Source of the DNA: Quillaja saponaria
Taxonomy: Eukaryota > Streptophyta > Magnoliopsida > Fabales > Quillajaceae
Direction: 5' to 3'
Assembly: GCA_029379385.1 (NCBI GenBank)
Contig: CM055618.1
Span: 1,436,134-1,500,133 of the forward strand
Length of the DNA: 64,000 nt
Position 1 is the stretch's first letter, and every line of letters starts with the position of its first letter. This document shows positions 12,410-24,941 of this stretch, piece by piece. Below the pieces are notes generated by a model. That model ran no database searches. It saw only the letters and a program-made list of their open reading frames with translations, and had not been told where the DNA came from. Position numbers and translations under genes: made by a program.

Positions 12410-13240
12410 TAGAAGAAATAATGAAGTCTTGAAATTAATGTTAAGTTTCAAGTACATAAGGGTAAAAGGGTAATTGTCACCTATATATATTTATCAAGTC
12501 TTGTTTTCTTGAAATTCAAGAAAAAGGTCTTGTGGAAATCCTAATTGGATTTAGGCCACTAAGATTCTAATAGTCCAATAGTAATTATATTGGGATTTTA
12601 GATTTCTAAATGAGTTTTGGGCTTTAGGCTTTCGGCTTTAGGTTCAATTTAAATCCAAAACATGGAATGTTTAAAACCCTAAGCCCTAACCGTCCCTATA
12701 TATACAATAGCTAAGAGATTTCAGACAAAAGAACAAGAAACACAAGTGATATTTGGCTTTGAGAAAAACTGTGAGCAAGAAGGAGTTTTTGACATTCTCT
12801 CCCCTTAGCCATAAGCCTAACCTTGAAGCAAATGAGTTTTTGCTTCAAGGACAATCCTCCATTGATGATTCTAACAAGTGGAAGCTAGCACGTATCTTCA
12901 ATGTGGAATTGATTCCTTCAATCCTTCACAAAAAGGTCAAAGGTATTAACCAGTCAATTGTGTGATAATATCATTAGAGGCTTATTCGTTTGAATAAGTT
13001 ATTAATCATTGATCATATTTTATGTTTGATTGGGAGAATCGTTTCAACGATTTGTGAAAGAACTCTAAGCATCCTTGCTAAACGACTACTCTAGTTGCAT
13101 CAAAAAAGCTTCAAGAGATTAATTTAATCTTTAGCTCTTGTATTACATATATAATTAATTGAATATCTATGTTCTTGGTTTAGAAACTTTTATTATTCCA
13201 CTTCATATGCATAGGATGCATGACCCTTATATTCCCAACA
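12410..13240 (+). mobile_element. Possible solo LTR, family not recognised
   Basis: The stretch ends in TTCCCAACA, a common plant copia LTR terminus. It contains a TATA-like CTATATATACAATAG (about 12696-12710) and then transcript-leader-like DNA. The frame at 12753-12965 (70 codons from its first ATG) is in the expected leader position and matches no domain I know. The left end is uncertain and no target duplication was found. Confidence 0.3.
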
Positions 13241-14189
13241 AAAGGTACATCTAACCACTCCAATACATTTCTATCTTTAAAAAATAATAAATAATAAAAC
13301 TCTCAAACTATTTTTGTTGTTAAGAATTGATTATGCTAATCACATCATAATTTAAAATTTTTATTGTACAAATTTTAACATAATCAAATCCATAGGACCT
13401 ATTCTATTGTTTATGAACTAACTTCAATTCTCAATCTAATGAATAGGAATTTAACTACTTTTGAAGTGCTTAGGATGAACTTGTTCCAACAGCTTGATTC
13501 ATAAAATTGCGTAGTCTTTACAATCTTTAATTGTATACACACGAGACAAATCGATGATCAAAAGCTATCTTCTTTAAGATGAGAAAACTTCTTAAAAACT
13601 TGTGCATGTATAATTAAGTGTTGAAATCTTCTTGTTTTTCCAAACACTGATCAATCACTAAAAATTTATGTTATATTGATTTTTAGTTTTGCTTAGTATC
13701 TTTAAAAAATACGTATTTATTCTTATGTGTGAAACTTGGATAAGTACGTCTAAAGTTTAACCTTAGTTAAATAGTGTAGTGGAAGAAACTCATATTAATT
13801 AATTTACATTTTTTTTCTTGTGTGGACCCTTAGGTTCATATTAAGTTGGTCGTAAATTAAATTAGCTTAATTCATTTTCAATTAAATCGTTACGCAATTA
13901 ATTGGAACCATTTTTTAATTAATCGAATTAAAACAACTTTTGAGTCATCCATTTATGAGTGTGAATTAATTGATTAATTTTAAGGTTACCACAAGTCAAG
14001 ATTGATGCCTTACAATATATTACAATTACACAAATAATATAAAGACAATTTTGGAAAGTAAGTCTACATTCCTAAGAAAGAAAAAAAATAAATAATTGCA
14101 TTGTTAACTTTGGTCAAGGATTGTTACAAATGAGACCTCTTGGATTTTTGGTAGAAGAGGAAAGAAAAAACAACAAAAAGAGAAAAACT
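13241..14189. other. AT-rich intergenic DNA
   Basis: No open frame, terminal repeat or RNA gene could be recognised. Confidence 0.4.
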
Positions 14190-15600
14190 AGACTACATTA
14201 ATAGCAATCCTTCACTGCCAAGCAACCCTTGCAGTTGTCAGCCTCAAGAATGAAACGAAGAGAGGGTAGGAATTGTAAGCACTCAATGTCTCCCTCTTAC
14301 TGGTCTAAGGCTAGATTAGTTAAATGATTTTCTATTTTATTTCCTTCCCTATGAACATGAATTAACTTGACTTCCCAATATATAGATAGAAGGCATCTAA
14401 ATCACATATTAAAGATCCATGAGCATTTAGAGTACATACTTCCTTGCTAACCATTTAAACCACCACAAACGAATCAACATATGCCAAAACTTATTGAAAT
14501 CCTTTGTCCTAAGTAGCTAGGAGACCTAGCCTACCCAACCATAGCTTGGCCCTAATGGAACAACACCATCATAGTTTCTTTCCAAATCCAAAAATCTAAT
14601 TTCCTTGACTATTACGAAGGACACCAGCAACATTAGCCAAACCTGGGTTCCTTCTTGATGCTTCATATGTGTTGAGCTTGACCCAATACTTAGGAAGAGC
14701 AATCAAACTAATCTAAATTGGATTAACACCTTAAGGGTGATTGGCTCAAAAAATATTGGTTAAAAGACCATTATGTAAAACCATCCATAAGAAATGTCGA
14801 ATACGTTCTAGACCTTTCTAACTCCAAACTACCTTCCACATCGTTAGATCTCTCACACTCTCGTCGATGGAGATTAACTCATAAGCAGAATGTGCCGAGA
14901 ACCTCTAATTGTAGCCCTTCCCTATTCTCAATAATCCTCAGTATTGTCTAGGAAAAGGGGAAATAATGTTTGAATAAGTAAACATGTACTAAGAGGAAGC
15001 ACAATTTTAAGCTTATACATCCCAACCACTAAATGTTGTAGCATAGTCCTTCATCTTTTCTCATATGTCCACAATACCATCAGAATGTAGAGCTTGAGAT
15101 AACAACGGACCAGAGTCAGGGGCCCAATTATCCACCCATAAATTTTTGCTACATTTATTACCCATGAACCACCATGTTCCAGAGTATGTCTGGCTAAACT
15201 TAATAGATAGCTTTTCATAAAGGAAAGTCAGAGGCTCAAGTTCATTGAGGTTGAGCATGTTTCCTCCTTTAATATACTTAGCTTTGAGAATTTGTGACCA
15301 TAGGTTCATTGAATATGTCAACAGACCCCATCCAATATTCATGATGAAAGTGTCATTCATCCATCTTTCTTCAAACTGAGACCACCCCAGTTCTTATGTT
15401 TCATACTCATGTCCTATTTAACTATGTGGAACTTCTTTTTCCTTCCTCATTACCACATTAAAAACAATGGCTAGCTTTGTTTATCTCATCACAAACATTT
15501 ATTGTTAACTTAAAGGATTGCATGGTATAAAGCTGAACCATCTAAATGACCTAATGCATGATAACTGATTTACTATACATGGATAAAGTAGCCCTCTTGG
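14190..15600 (-). mobile_element. L1 LINE fragment: zf-RVT region and RNase H tail, inactive
   Basis: On the minus strand, from about 15600 downward, the blocks are: an RT-end motif (EEGKRSS near 15445, then NWGGLSLKK), MNDTFIMNIGWGLL with LWSQILKAKY (15250-15360), WWFMGNKCSKNLWVDNWAPD (15100-15190), and an RNase H-like domain between about 14700 and 14270 (WVKLNTYEASRRNPGLANVA, then HVHREGNKIENHLTNLA). This order is that of plant L1 elements that carry a C-terminal RNase H. Many stops and frame changes show that it is dead. It is 5'-truncated: there is no endonuclease and no RT catalytic core. I could not find a poly-A tail. Confidence 0.75.
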
Positions 15601-16429
15601 GGTTTAAATGCTAGTATAAGAAGATAAATCTTAATGCAACTTTCCCTTAAACTTGTCATAACCATAACTAACTTCCCACTTTATGTAAAGTTATAAAATT
15701 TTCAAATTACACAAATAAGGTGTCAACAATATCCCTAAAACAATTATGTGAATGACAATAGGAATTGACATAGACATTTGCACTTCAAGCTTATTTGTTG
15801 TATCAATGTTTGACATTTCAATTGACAAATTCTTGAATATCGTATTACAAACTTTGTCTAAAATTTGTAAAATAATTTAAAAAATAAAAATAAAAATTTC
15901 AAGATCAATAAAATGACCAATTAAGGAAATTGTCAAAATTTACCAAATCTATAGTATTGGCAAAATCAATAAATATGCCTAAATTTGGCAAAAATGGTAC
16001 ATAGACTATATATTTAATAAAAAAGGACAATAAGCCAAACAAAAATTTAGGCCTTAATTTATCAATTGGTCGAATTTTTTATCTGGCTAAGATATGGTCA
16101 TTAGTTTAAATTGAAATGTGGGCAAATTATGCGTTAAGCATTAGGCCACATTTATATCTAATTTTATAAGCTTATCATTATCAGCCAATAAAGTCACAAT
16201 AGGCCAATAAGACCATATTAGGCTAACTTAGCTTAATAACCAATATAGCATTTGTTATACAGGCCAATATAGCATTTGTTATACGGCCAATATAGCCTAC
16301 CATCATGGCTTAATAACCAAATAAAGGCCCAACTAATGGCTGAATTATAACTTAAAAGATAAATTGGCCTAAAAACTAGAATTGACTAATCCAACATGTA
16401 AGTTGACCAAATTTGTCATAATAGGCCAA
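15601..16429. repeat. AT-rich tract with repeated GGCCAAT words and a short tandem repeat
   Basis: From about 15930 to 16430 the words GGCCAAT, GGCTTAATAACC and close variants recur far more than expected. Within it, CCAATATAGCATTTGTTATA occurs at 16240 and again at 16264, followed by a partial third unit at 16287 (period 23-24 bases). No gene is visible. Confidence 0.5.
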
Positions 16430-16945
16430 TGATACAGATTTAACAAATGCAAGCGCATGTATTGTCATCAAGTAATATAAAGTAAATAGAGATCATTCCC
16501 ACAAGATATAATTTACTTTCTAATGTTCAATACCACCACTATGTAGCCTAATTCTAATCAAGCCAAAGTAATTCAGAGATTTTAAGTAATTTAATAAAAG
16601 GTATTAAAGCTAACCTAGGTTCACGAAATCCCTTATACTACTCCTAATTAACTTTAATTCAATTCAATTCATGTAATAGCTTAATAATAACCCAGATTTA
16701 TTAATCAATTATTAACATATTCCTATATCGAGCAAATATATATATTCGTTAATCTAATTTCCTATATTCCTATGAGGATTATTATAAGGCAAACTTATTA
16801 AGAACCAATCTCCTAGTTACTTATGATGAAAGAGTATATTCCTATCTCTTAAATAAATTAGATCATCCAAATCATATGAAAAATCCAAACATAAGTTATA
16901 TTGCCTAAGGCTAATCCTAAATCTCCTGGTTACTTAAGATGTGGA
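16430..16945 (-). mobile_element. 3' terminal region (LTR-like) of the minus-strand Athila-like element
   Basis: This matches, in reverse complement, the end of the other Athila-like fragment in the window (about 59800-60290). Shared words include AACAAATGCAAGCGCATG here against CTTGCG there, AAGTAAT, and TTCCCACAAG against CTTGTGGGAA. It is therefore read as the 3' end of the element whose gag and protease lie at 17217-22400. Confidence 0.5.
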
Positions 16946-17216
16946 TAGAGTAAAGCTCCTTGTTGTTTTTGTATTGTTGTGTAAAAAACATGAGCATAGA
17001 TGTTAGTATTTTAATGCATGTTCCATATTGTAGGGAATCTCTGCTGTATTTTTAGTAAATTGTTATTTGTTTTAATGAACAAATTTTTACAGTTAAGTTA
17101 TGTTTTATAAAATTTGTTTTTATGTGTTGGTTTAGTTAAGAATTGCTTGTATTCAGTTATGGTAAGGTCAAGGTTATAGAGGCTCTGGCTAGTCATGCCT
17201 CCGTGAGGGGTGTGAC
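16946..17216 (+). mobile_element. Fragment of LTR family alpha (3' end only)
   Basis: About 270 bases match the end of the family-alpha LTRs at 45870-46135, 51020-51299, 54560-54770 and 61040-61258, including GCATGTTCCATATTG, TTGGTTTAGTTAAGA and the terminal GGGGTGTGACA. It abuts the Athila-like reverse transcriptase frame at 17217 and so interrupts it. Confidence 0.6.
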
Positions 17217-18577
17217 AGACTTACCTAATGACTATTTGAAATTAGATAGATAATTCTAGCATCTAACTACTTGATTATTACCTTTTTCACCACCTCCATA
17301 AGGATCTTGTGCATATAAAAGGAAGGGCTTATACACTTAATGTCAGCAATTGTCCATCCCAATACTCTTTTGTATTCTCTCAATATATGAAGGAGTTTAT
17401 CTTCCTGCATGTTAGTAAAAAAAGCATAAATAATAATAAGCAAAGTCGATGAAGGACCAAGAAAAGTATACCTTAGATGATTTGGTAATGGTTCAGCTCC
17501 AAGGTAGGAGACTCTTCAATTGATGGCCTTGATCCCAATAGGGTGGATAGTGATAAATCAAGATTTTCGAATCTTGGATTCGGTTTCAGTATATATAGTG
17601 ATTTATCTAATAATTTTATACACTGCATATAATCATCATCTTCTCTATTAGTGTGTGAAATTATTGTAAGTTCAAGAGGGTCTCTTGGATATTCTTCTAA
17701 AAATACCTCTTGAGCAAGGTTGCTCACCATGTCAATTGTAAAGCATTTATCATGATCATGAGGGAATTTCTTGGATTGAAAGACATTAAATTTAATCTCT
17801 TGATCATAAACCCTCATGGTGATCTCACCCTTTTAGACATCAATAAATGTCTTACCAGTAACTAGAAAAGGTCTTCCTAATATAATAGGCACCTCTCTAT
17901 CCTCTTCCATAACTAAAACTATGAAATCAACAGGGAAGATCAATGTGTCTACCTTAACTAGAACATCCTCTATAATTCTTCAAGGGTATATAAGTGATCT
18001 ATCGGCTAATTATAGAGTTATTGATGTTGGTTTTACTTCACCTATTCTCAGTTTTTGGGAAATTAATGAAGGCATTAAATTTATGCTAGCTCTAAGTCAC
18101 AAAGTGCCATACCAAAGTATTGTGTGCTTATGGTACAAGGAATAGTGAAACTACCCGAATCTTTAAATTTAGGTTGTAGCTTCTTTTGAAGTATAGTGAT
18201 GCACTCTTCAATAAGTGCAATGGCTTCATGATCACCAAGCTTCCTCTTTTTGGACAGAATAACCTTCATGAATTTTGCATAGCTTGGAATTTGTTCAAGA
18301 GCTTTAGCAAAAAGAATGTTTATATGGAGCTTCTTGAATTAACACATTTAGAAATTTATGGAATTGCTTGGTAGTGTTTATCAAGGTTCTATTTCTCTTC
18401 CACAATTTCAGTAGGTAATTCTTCTTTAGTAGGAGATTTAGGAGCTTCATTAACTTCTATTTTCTTCTCCTGCTCCTCTAACTCCTTCCTACTCTTAAGA
18501 GTGATTGCCTTGCAATGTTCCTACCTTCTTTCCTTGGGTTTACCTCGATATCATTAGGAAGGGCACCATGAAATATA
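17217..18577 (-). pseudogene. Athila-like gypsy pol remnant: protease region and start of reverse transcriptase
   Basis: On the minus strand the first block (18269 downward) reads SKKRKLGDHEAIALIEECIT, then GSFTIPCTI and QYFGMALCDLELA. The last is the aspartic protease region of the Athila lineage (compare the same region at 57090-57574). After several stops come VPIILGRPFLVTGKTFID and MRVYDQEIKFNVFQSKKFPH (17760-17817). A linker follows, then ILREYKRVLGWTIADIKCIS (17290-17400), which is the entry to the reverse transcriptase. RT proper, RNase H and integrase are missing on this side. The catalytic DLGAS motif is changed to DLELA and the frame is broken at many points, so this is dead. In a live element this polyprotein would process and copy the retrotransposon RNA. 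Confidence 0.75.
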
Positions 18578-20889
18578 TTACAGTGTGTTTTGGAGCACTT
18601 AAAAAATGTAGAATTCAGTTCATTTCAAATAAATTATACAGTTTTTAATGTTTGAAATAAAGAAATTGGTGTAGATTTTAAATGAAATTCATTTGAAATC
18701 ATATTTTATTCAATTATGAGATCCACACCAAATAGGTTGGATTTCATTTTATAGAATTTATTTAAGATAAGTTATTATTTTGTCCACCTCAAATGATGTT
18801 TTTATCCTTAATATTACACATATTTTTCATTTAGATGAATTAATAAACACTACCACTTTATCTCAAATGTTCATCTAATCTGTTAGTAGTATACCTTAAA
18901 GCCAATGACAAGTGATGTTGTGGCATATTATTTTATGTACAATCTTATTATATAATAAATATTAATATTCATTTAATTGAGTAAGTGGCAAATAATATCA
19001 TGTATAAGAGCTATTAATTAACTATCATGAGCCCAAAGAATTAAAGCAATAGAAATAAGCATCATAATGAGATCATGTTAATGAGATGTATTTCCTTTAA
19101 GCTTAATTCTTAAATGTTACTAATCATAATATCACTAAGTAGGACATTAATGAATCTGGATAAATTAGTACATATCTAGTTGACTTAAAAAGTTAATGGT
19201 GACTGATCTCATTGTCGTGTGTATGAGACATTAAGACAGATATGTAGGTGTTTATTAGAGAATGAGTTCATTGAACTGACTCAACTAAAAATACCTATAT
19301 GGAGTTTCTTTACATGTTAGTAGGTGGTTCTCATGTTATAGTTATGCAAATAGTCCTTTGATTTGAGGCATATTAGTTATCTTATATGTACGTCATTATA
19401 CTTTGATGCTATTTTTAATTCTATTAATGAGTCACCTAAGAAGTAGTAATTGAGTAAAATCACTTGCATATGGAGTTATGCGAATGTGCAATAAAGGAGC
19501 TATCACTCTTAGTAGAAAAGAGAGAATGTCCTATGTAGTCTATAAAAGATTTAACTTAAAGGCTATGGCCATAGCAGAGTGGATATTAGAATATGAGTTT
19601 CTAATTTTTCCAATGAAGTTTATAATTTTAAGATTAGACACATATGATTAAAATTAAGATTTGACATTATTTCCATACCCAAATAGATTTAATCGGGACA
19701 TTGCATAATTGAAGGATTGAATTGCATGGTAACTGTTAGCAAAAAAATTCAAAAGGTTCACAGTCATATTCATACTATTATAGATAGTCATCATGTGCTG
19801 CTAGACACCAATCTTGACTTGTAGGAAACCCAGATAATTAATTAATTATCTATAGATGATTAATTAATTAATCTTAATTAAAGGGTGAATTAAAAAGAGT
19901 TTTAATTTAAATAATTAGAATGAGTTTTAATTTAATTATGATGGGGTCCAATAATAAATATGTAAAAGCTATATGCCTGATGACATCAATAGTTTGAACC
20001 TGAGTAGTCATGCACAAAAGGATGATATTTAATTAAGGAGAGTTTTGGGAAAGTCACACAATTATTATAGTTTGTTAGACATTAGATTTAATTATGATTA
20101 AATCCTAATATTAATAGAATCCTTAATGTTTTAGGATTGTCCTATACATAGTGAGGTGAATAGTCTTTATAAACACAAGACTTAATAAGCTAGGAAAAGA
20201 CAAGTGATAATAATTGTACGTACAATACAAAGAGCCTAAAACCCTCAGAAGGATTTTAGGCCAGAAAGATTCGATAACTTGTGCTAGCACACAAAGAATC
20301 TCTTGGTAATCTCTCTCATCTTCAAGTATGAAGATCCTTAGTTGGATTCATTTGTGTGGATACACTTAGAGACAAGACACATCTGTCGTTGCTGTGCTCT
20401 TGAAGAATCAACAAAGAAGTGAACGCCGAATCGAATATGATGAAAGAATTGAAAGCCTCGAAGGTACACAGTTATCTACTTGTTTAATTGTTAAACTAGT
20501 TTGGGATCTTTTATACAATCATAAGGTGATTTTGGGTTAAACGAATCAAAATTTTAAATTCCTCTATGCATATGATTGTCATATTTTATACTAATTCCTT
20601 GCATAACCAATTACAAGTTTTTTTTTTCTCTCAACTTATTTTTTGTTCATTGAATAATAATCAATCTCTCTGTCTTTAAATTTTAGTTGATCAATGTTAG
20701 TTTTAATTAAAAAATTTGAAAGTAGCATTGGAAAAATACTTAAATTAAAATGAATTCTTCATTTGTTCCAAATAAGTGAATTAGACTCAATTTTACAAGT
20801 GTAGTTATCATTCTGAATAAGAAAATTCATTTAAAATGAATTGAATTGTAAAGTTTATTTAAAATGAAATAAATTCTAGTTGTTATCTT
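18578..20889. mobile_element. Inverted-repeat element in Athila-like gag, itself split by a solo LTR
   Basis: Left arm near 18605-18650 (TGTAGAATTCAGTTCATTTC) is repeated in inverted, diverged form at about 20825-20880 (rc CTAGAATTTATTTCATTTTA). Outside both ends the gag frame resumes: NALTHK on the right and GALPND on the left, which are adjacent in intact Athila gag. The arms together are about 600 bases once the LTR at 18881-20603 is removed. It is MITE-like, with no coding content. Target duplication is not clear. Confidence 0.5.
18881..20603 (+). mobile_element. Solo LTR of family beta, with near-perfect 5-bp target duplication
   Basis: TGTTAGTAGTATACC begins the LTR and CCTTGCA ends it (1723 bases). 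It matches 7134-8848 along its whole length. The flanks are TAATC (18876-18880) and TAACC (20604-20608), a 5-bp duplication with one change. No interior or second LTR is present, so it is a solo LTR. Confidence 0.72.
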
Positions 20890-22400
20890 GTGAGTTAAAG
20901 CATTTGGTAGTTGCCTAATTTGTGTCTTCAATGTTTTCAAGGAGGTAGCGTGGCTTTGAATAATTGAATCAGTATGAGACATGTATTGCAAAAACATATC
21001 TTCCAAGGAAGGTTTCTTTTTGGGAAATGCTTGCCTTTGTGGAGCTTAAAATCCAAGAGGTAGATTAGGCCTTGCAGCTTATGCACCTTGTTTATTCCAA
21101 CCAAAGTTTGGTTAGTTTCTCCACCCTGGATGTTATGTGTTAGAGTAAGGGTTGTTTTGGCAATTAAATTCTGGACATAATGAACTGCTTTAGCATTTGG
21201 GCATTGGTCCATGGTATGATCCTTGCCACAAGCTTCATACACCATACAGCTTTGGAATGTTGTTGTACCCCAAGATTATCAAACCTCTTTGTTAGCCTAG
21301 CCACTAATGCCGTTAAGGCAATAATGATATCAAGTTCATGAATCCCAGCAACTCTATGAGGATGTTAACCTTTTGGATGACCATTGATAGAATTTGAGGC
21401 CGTCTTTTCTAAAAGATCATAGGCATCATCCATAGACTTACCCATCAAAGCACCTTCAGCAACAACATCAAATGTTGTTCTAGTTTGGTTTTCCAAATAG
21501 CCACTTAGGAATGCCATGATGTGGTAACTTTCTCATCAAGTCCCTCCCATTTCTCATAGAGAGATTCTTGATCTTGTTAAAGGAATAATGTGATTTCATT
21601 CCTTAGCTTAGTGGGAGGAAAGAATTTGGCAAGAAACTTTTATGCCATGTCTGACCAAGTGGTGATGGAATGTTAAGGTAATGAATACAATCAACTTTTA
21701 TCCTTATCTCAGAGTGAGAAAGGAAAAAGCTTGAGGAGGACTGTATTATTAGAGATTCCATTGTACTTGAATGTGTAACTATATTTAACTTGACCATAAT
21801 TTATGTTATGGTTTAGAAGACCATTACCCTAGTTTAATATATAATCATGAGGAACACCCCCAATCTAACCTTGTTGATTCATTAATAATACGTTCTAATT
21901 GGAACATGTTGATTAACCATAGGTACATTATGACTGAATGAGACATGATTGTGATAACTGATAGGTACCTAGTCATTATTTATTGGGTTCTGTGGTACTA
22001 TTGTAGGAAACGGTAAATTATCCATGTGTTTGATTAATATTTGGTGGATACCCTAATGGTTGGACTATTTGTGCCTCTAACATTGGCTCTAATGGCCATG
22101 TGATACATTCCTTGTGGAAAATTAGTTTAACCATTTGTTAAACCTATATTTCCACAATTATTAGAATTAAACAAAGTATTCACCTATTGTCAAATATGCA
22201 TCTGGTTCTTCTCAAGTTGTTTTTGAAAAGCCAACTCCATTCTTTGAGACAATTCATCCATGTTTTGTTCTAATTTCTGACCATCTTGGTGAAAATACAA
22301 CTCCACAACTCGCATCCAGATTAAAAGAAGTTGCTCCATTTGTGGCTTTGTCCTTCCTTGTTGGATCAAACGACTAAGTGAACCTAGGGATTATGTAATG
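20890..22400 (-). pseudogene. Athila-like gypsy gag remnant
   Basis: Read on the minus strand with frame changes, this is the gag of an Athila-lineage retrotransposon. Blocks in order: QTRTTFDVVAEGALMGKS and DDAYDLLEKTASNS (21400-21500), VAGIHELDIIIALTALVARL (21300-21360), a zinc-knuckle-like CGKDHTMDQCP (21190-21235), then the GWRN and PNFGWNKQ type proline-rich end (21060-21140). Gag forms the particle that packages element RNA. The many stops make it non-functional. Confidence 0.72.
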
Positions 22401-23210
22401 TTTACTAGCATTGTTTTCTATATTTGACAAGGAGATTGAGTTGCCCCAACTTGATTCAAAACACTATCAATGATGTGTTTGTGGCCACGAAAGCTTTTGT
22501 GCCTGTAATCGTAGTAACAGTTACAGAGATTTCAACCAAATTTACCACATTAGTTTATGGGGATATGGGCTTAATCCAGGCCTCACATCAGCAGTTTATG
22601 ACACAATTAGGAAGTCTTCATTGTTTATGGTTAGAAAAAACCATAATATGGCTTCTCATTTTCTTTGACATCTTAGTTGTCACACTAGGCATGCCAAATT
22701 ATTTAAGAAAATTTTTGCAATTGCTTGCCAAGAATCTATTAAAAATCTATAATCAAACAATTATAGACAACTTTAGGTTATCGATTCCAATCCTAATACA
22801 AAGTACTAGCAGGAACAATGCTGATTGTTAAATTTAAAAATGACCAAGAATATGAAAGGGTTAAGTAAAGTAAAGGAAATGGAAAGACAAATGAAATAAA
22901 GGGTAAGCTAATTGATTGATTTTGAACCTTTTAAATGATAATTAAGACTGTTATTTATAGTCTCTTTGACAGTAATTTGAAATTCAAAGTAATAACGACT
23001 CCTAAGTAGCCATGACAAATGGTTCACAAACTTCTCATTAATTAAACTGCTCAACTGTCATATTAAACCGTATCTAGTCTTTCGGTATTCTATACTAAAA
23101 TGTACATGGACCATCTCTCAAGTAGGCCGATAGAGTAACTAAGTAATGTGTTTCAGCCTATATACTTACTCCAAATTCGATAAATATCGACTTGGTATTT
23201 TTGAGATGCT
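22401..23210 (-). other. Upstream leader side of the minus-strand Athila-like element, not resolved
   Basis: This lies upstream of gag and next to the copia insertion. The plus-strand frame at 22424-22831 has no recognisable domain and runs antisense to the element, so it is probably chance. The LTR border of the Athila-like element could not be fixed. Confidence 0.35.
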
Positions 23211-23292
23211 AACACTAATGAATTTTAACAAAGGAATACTAAAGATAAATGAATGAATTATATTTCTTCCCTTACCTTGAATATGAGTTTGT

Positions 23293-23319
<27 letters not shown>
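23293..23319 (+). repeat. (AC)n microsatellite inside the left copia LTR
   Basis: A pure AC run of about 27 bases, followed by ATATAT. The matching position in the right LTR (27735-27760) has only ATACATATAAATATAC. The run therefore grew after insertion or was lost from the other copy. Confidence 0.85.
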
Positions 23320-23325
<6 letters not shown>

Positions 23326-23599
23326 AGTAATCTAACTGTAACATACTTAATTTAGAAATGTCAACAAGGCTCTTTATAACAATTGTTTGGTTTAACTCCA
23401 TGAATCATGCCACAATAATCAATGAGATTATTTTTCAACAGCTTTATTTTGATTGTGATTCATTGCTTGATATTTCTTGATTTGATGCTATGATTGAGCC
23501 ATTGTGATCTTAATGCTTTACACTTCCCTTCTAGGTTGGCAGTGATAAAGAATGAATGCCAAGCTTGTAACAAAATGTAGCAAAACAATCTTTTGGTAA

Positions 23600-24941
23600 T
23601 GCTTTAGTGAATACATCTACAATTTATTGAACTGTAGGCACGTATCAAATTTGGAAATCACTTGTAATAACTCTTTCCCTGATGAAATGATAATCAATTT
23701 CAATGTGCATGGTTCAAGCATGAAACATTAGATTATGAGATAAGCGAGAGGCACTTTTGTTGTCACAAAAAAGGAGTGGACGTAGTTCAAGTTAGATACC
23801 TAGGTCATGGAAGAGATATTGAAGCCATGTAAGTTTAGCTGTTGTGGTAGCTAGAGATTTGTATTTTGCTTCAGTGCTAGAATGAGATATAGTGGGTTGT
23901 TTCTTTGAGGCCCAAGATACACAATTTGATCCAAGAAATATGCAGTAGCTGGTGGTGCTTCTTTTAGTAGATAGACAACCTGCCCAATCTAAATTACAAA
24001 AGGCATTAAGAGTGAGAAAGCTTTGTGATGAATAATGAGGCTATGTGTCAAAGTTCCTTTTACGTAACATAAAATGCATTTGATAGCACGAAGGTCTTTT
24101 TTGGTTGGATTTTGAAAATATAGGCACACGAGATTGATAACATGTGGGAGGTTTCGGATGAGTGAATTTGAGATAATGGAGAGAGCCATATAAGCAATGA
24201 TATTTAGTAGGATCCATGGGCTCATTGTCATCTGATAGTGAAATTGGTTGTTGAGCAATAAGAGGGTTGATCTTTGATGCTCTAAGCATGTTGGCTTTTG
24301 CTAGAAGGTCATGAGCATACTTTGTTTGGGAAATGGTAAGAACACCAAAAAAGTATTTGACTTCCAAGTCCTAGGAAATAATGGAGTTGGCCTAAATCTT
24401 TGAGAGCAAACTCCTTACTAAGTCATCGGGTAAGACTAGAGATAAAAATTAGAGTGTTATCTAAAATGATGACATTATCTACATAGACAAGGGGAAGAGT
24501 AGAGTTGATGCCGTGACGATAAATAAAGAGGGATGAATCTACTTTACTACATGTAAATCCAACAAAAATGAGGCAAGTAGATAATTTAGCAAACCATGCA
24601 GGGGGTGCTTGTTTGAGACCATAAAGAGATTTGCGGAGAAGGTAAACATGATCTGGAAATTATGGATACATAAAGCTTGTTGGTTGTTCTATGCAAACAC
24701 ATTTAATGAGTGTGCCATGCAAGAATGCATTCTTGACATCTAATTATTTGAGAGGCCACTTGAGACGCGCGACTAAAAAGATGATAACTCGAATGGTTAA
24801 AGCCTTGACAATGGGTTTGAAAGTTTCTCCAAAGTCAAGACCAGGAATTTGTGTGTATCCTTTAGCTACTAAACGATTAGGTAGGCGTGGAATAAGAGGC
24901 CAAGTATAATTACAATGAAGGGGATCAATTTCATCTTGCAT
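23600..24941 (-). pseudogene. Copia reverse transcriptase and RNase H remnant, YVDD changed to YVDN
   Basis: The RT start reads RLVAKGYTQIPGLDFGETF (about 24820-24890). The catalytic loop VYVDNVIILDN (24455-24488) carries Asn in place of the second catalytic Asp. Then come LHYFLG, KYFFGVLTISQTKYAHDLLA and the PTKYHCLYGSLHYLKFT linker (24150-24367). Finally there is a decayed RNase H region with AYFLDQIVYLGPQR (23900-23960). Frames change several times. Confidence 0.7.

Noticed and set aside
12753..12965. Open frame starting MALRKTVSKKEFLTFSPL as a small gene
   Set aside because: It sits just after a TATA-like motif in what looks like an LTR leader, with no domain and no splice context; I kept it only as part of a possible LTR.
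22424..22831. Plus-strand open frame of 135 codons
   Set aside because: It lies antisense upstream of the Athila-like gag and matches no family I know; its codon use looks like chance.
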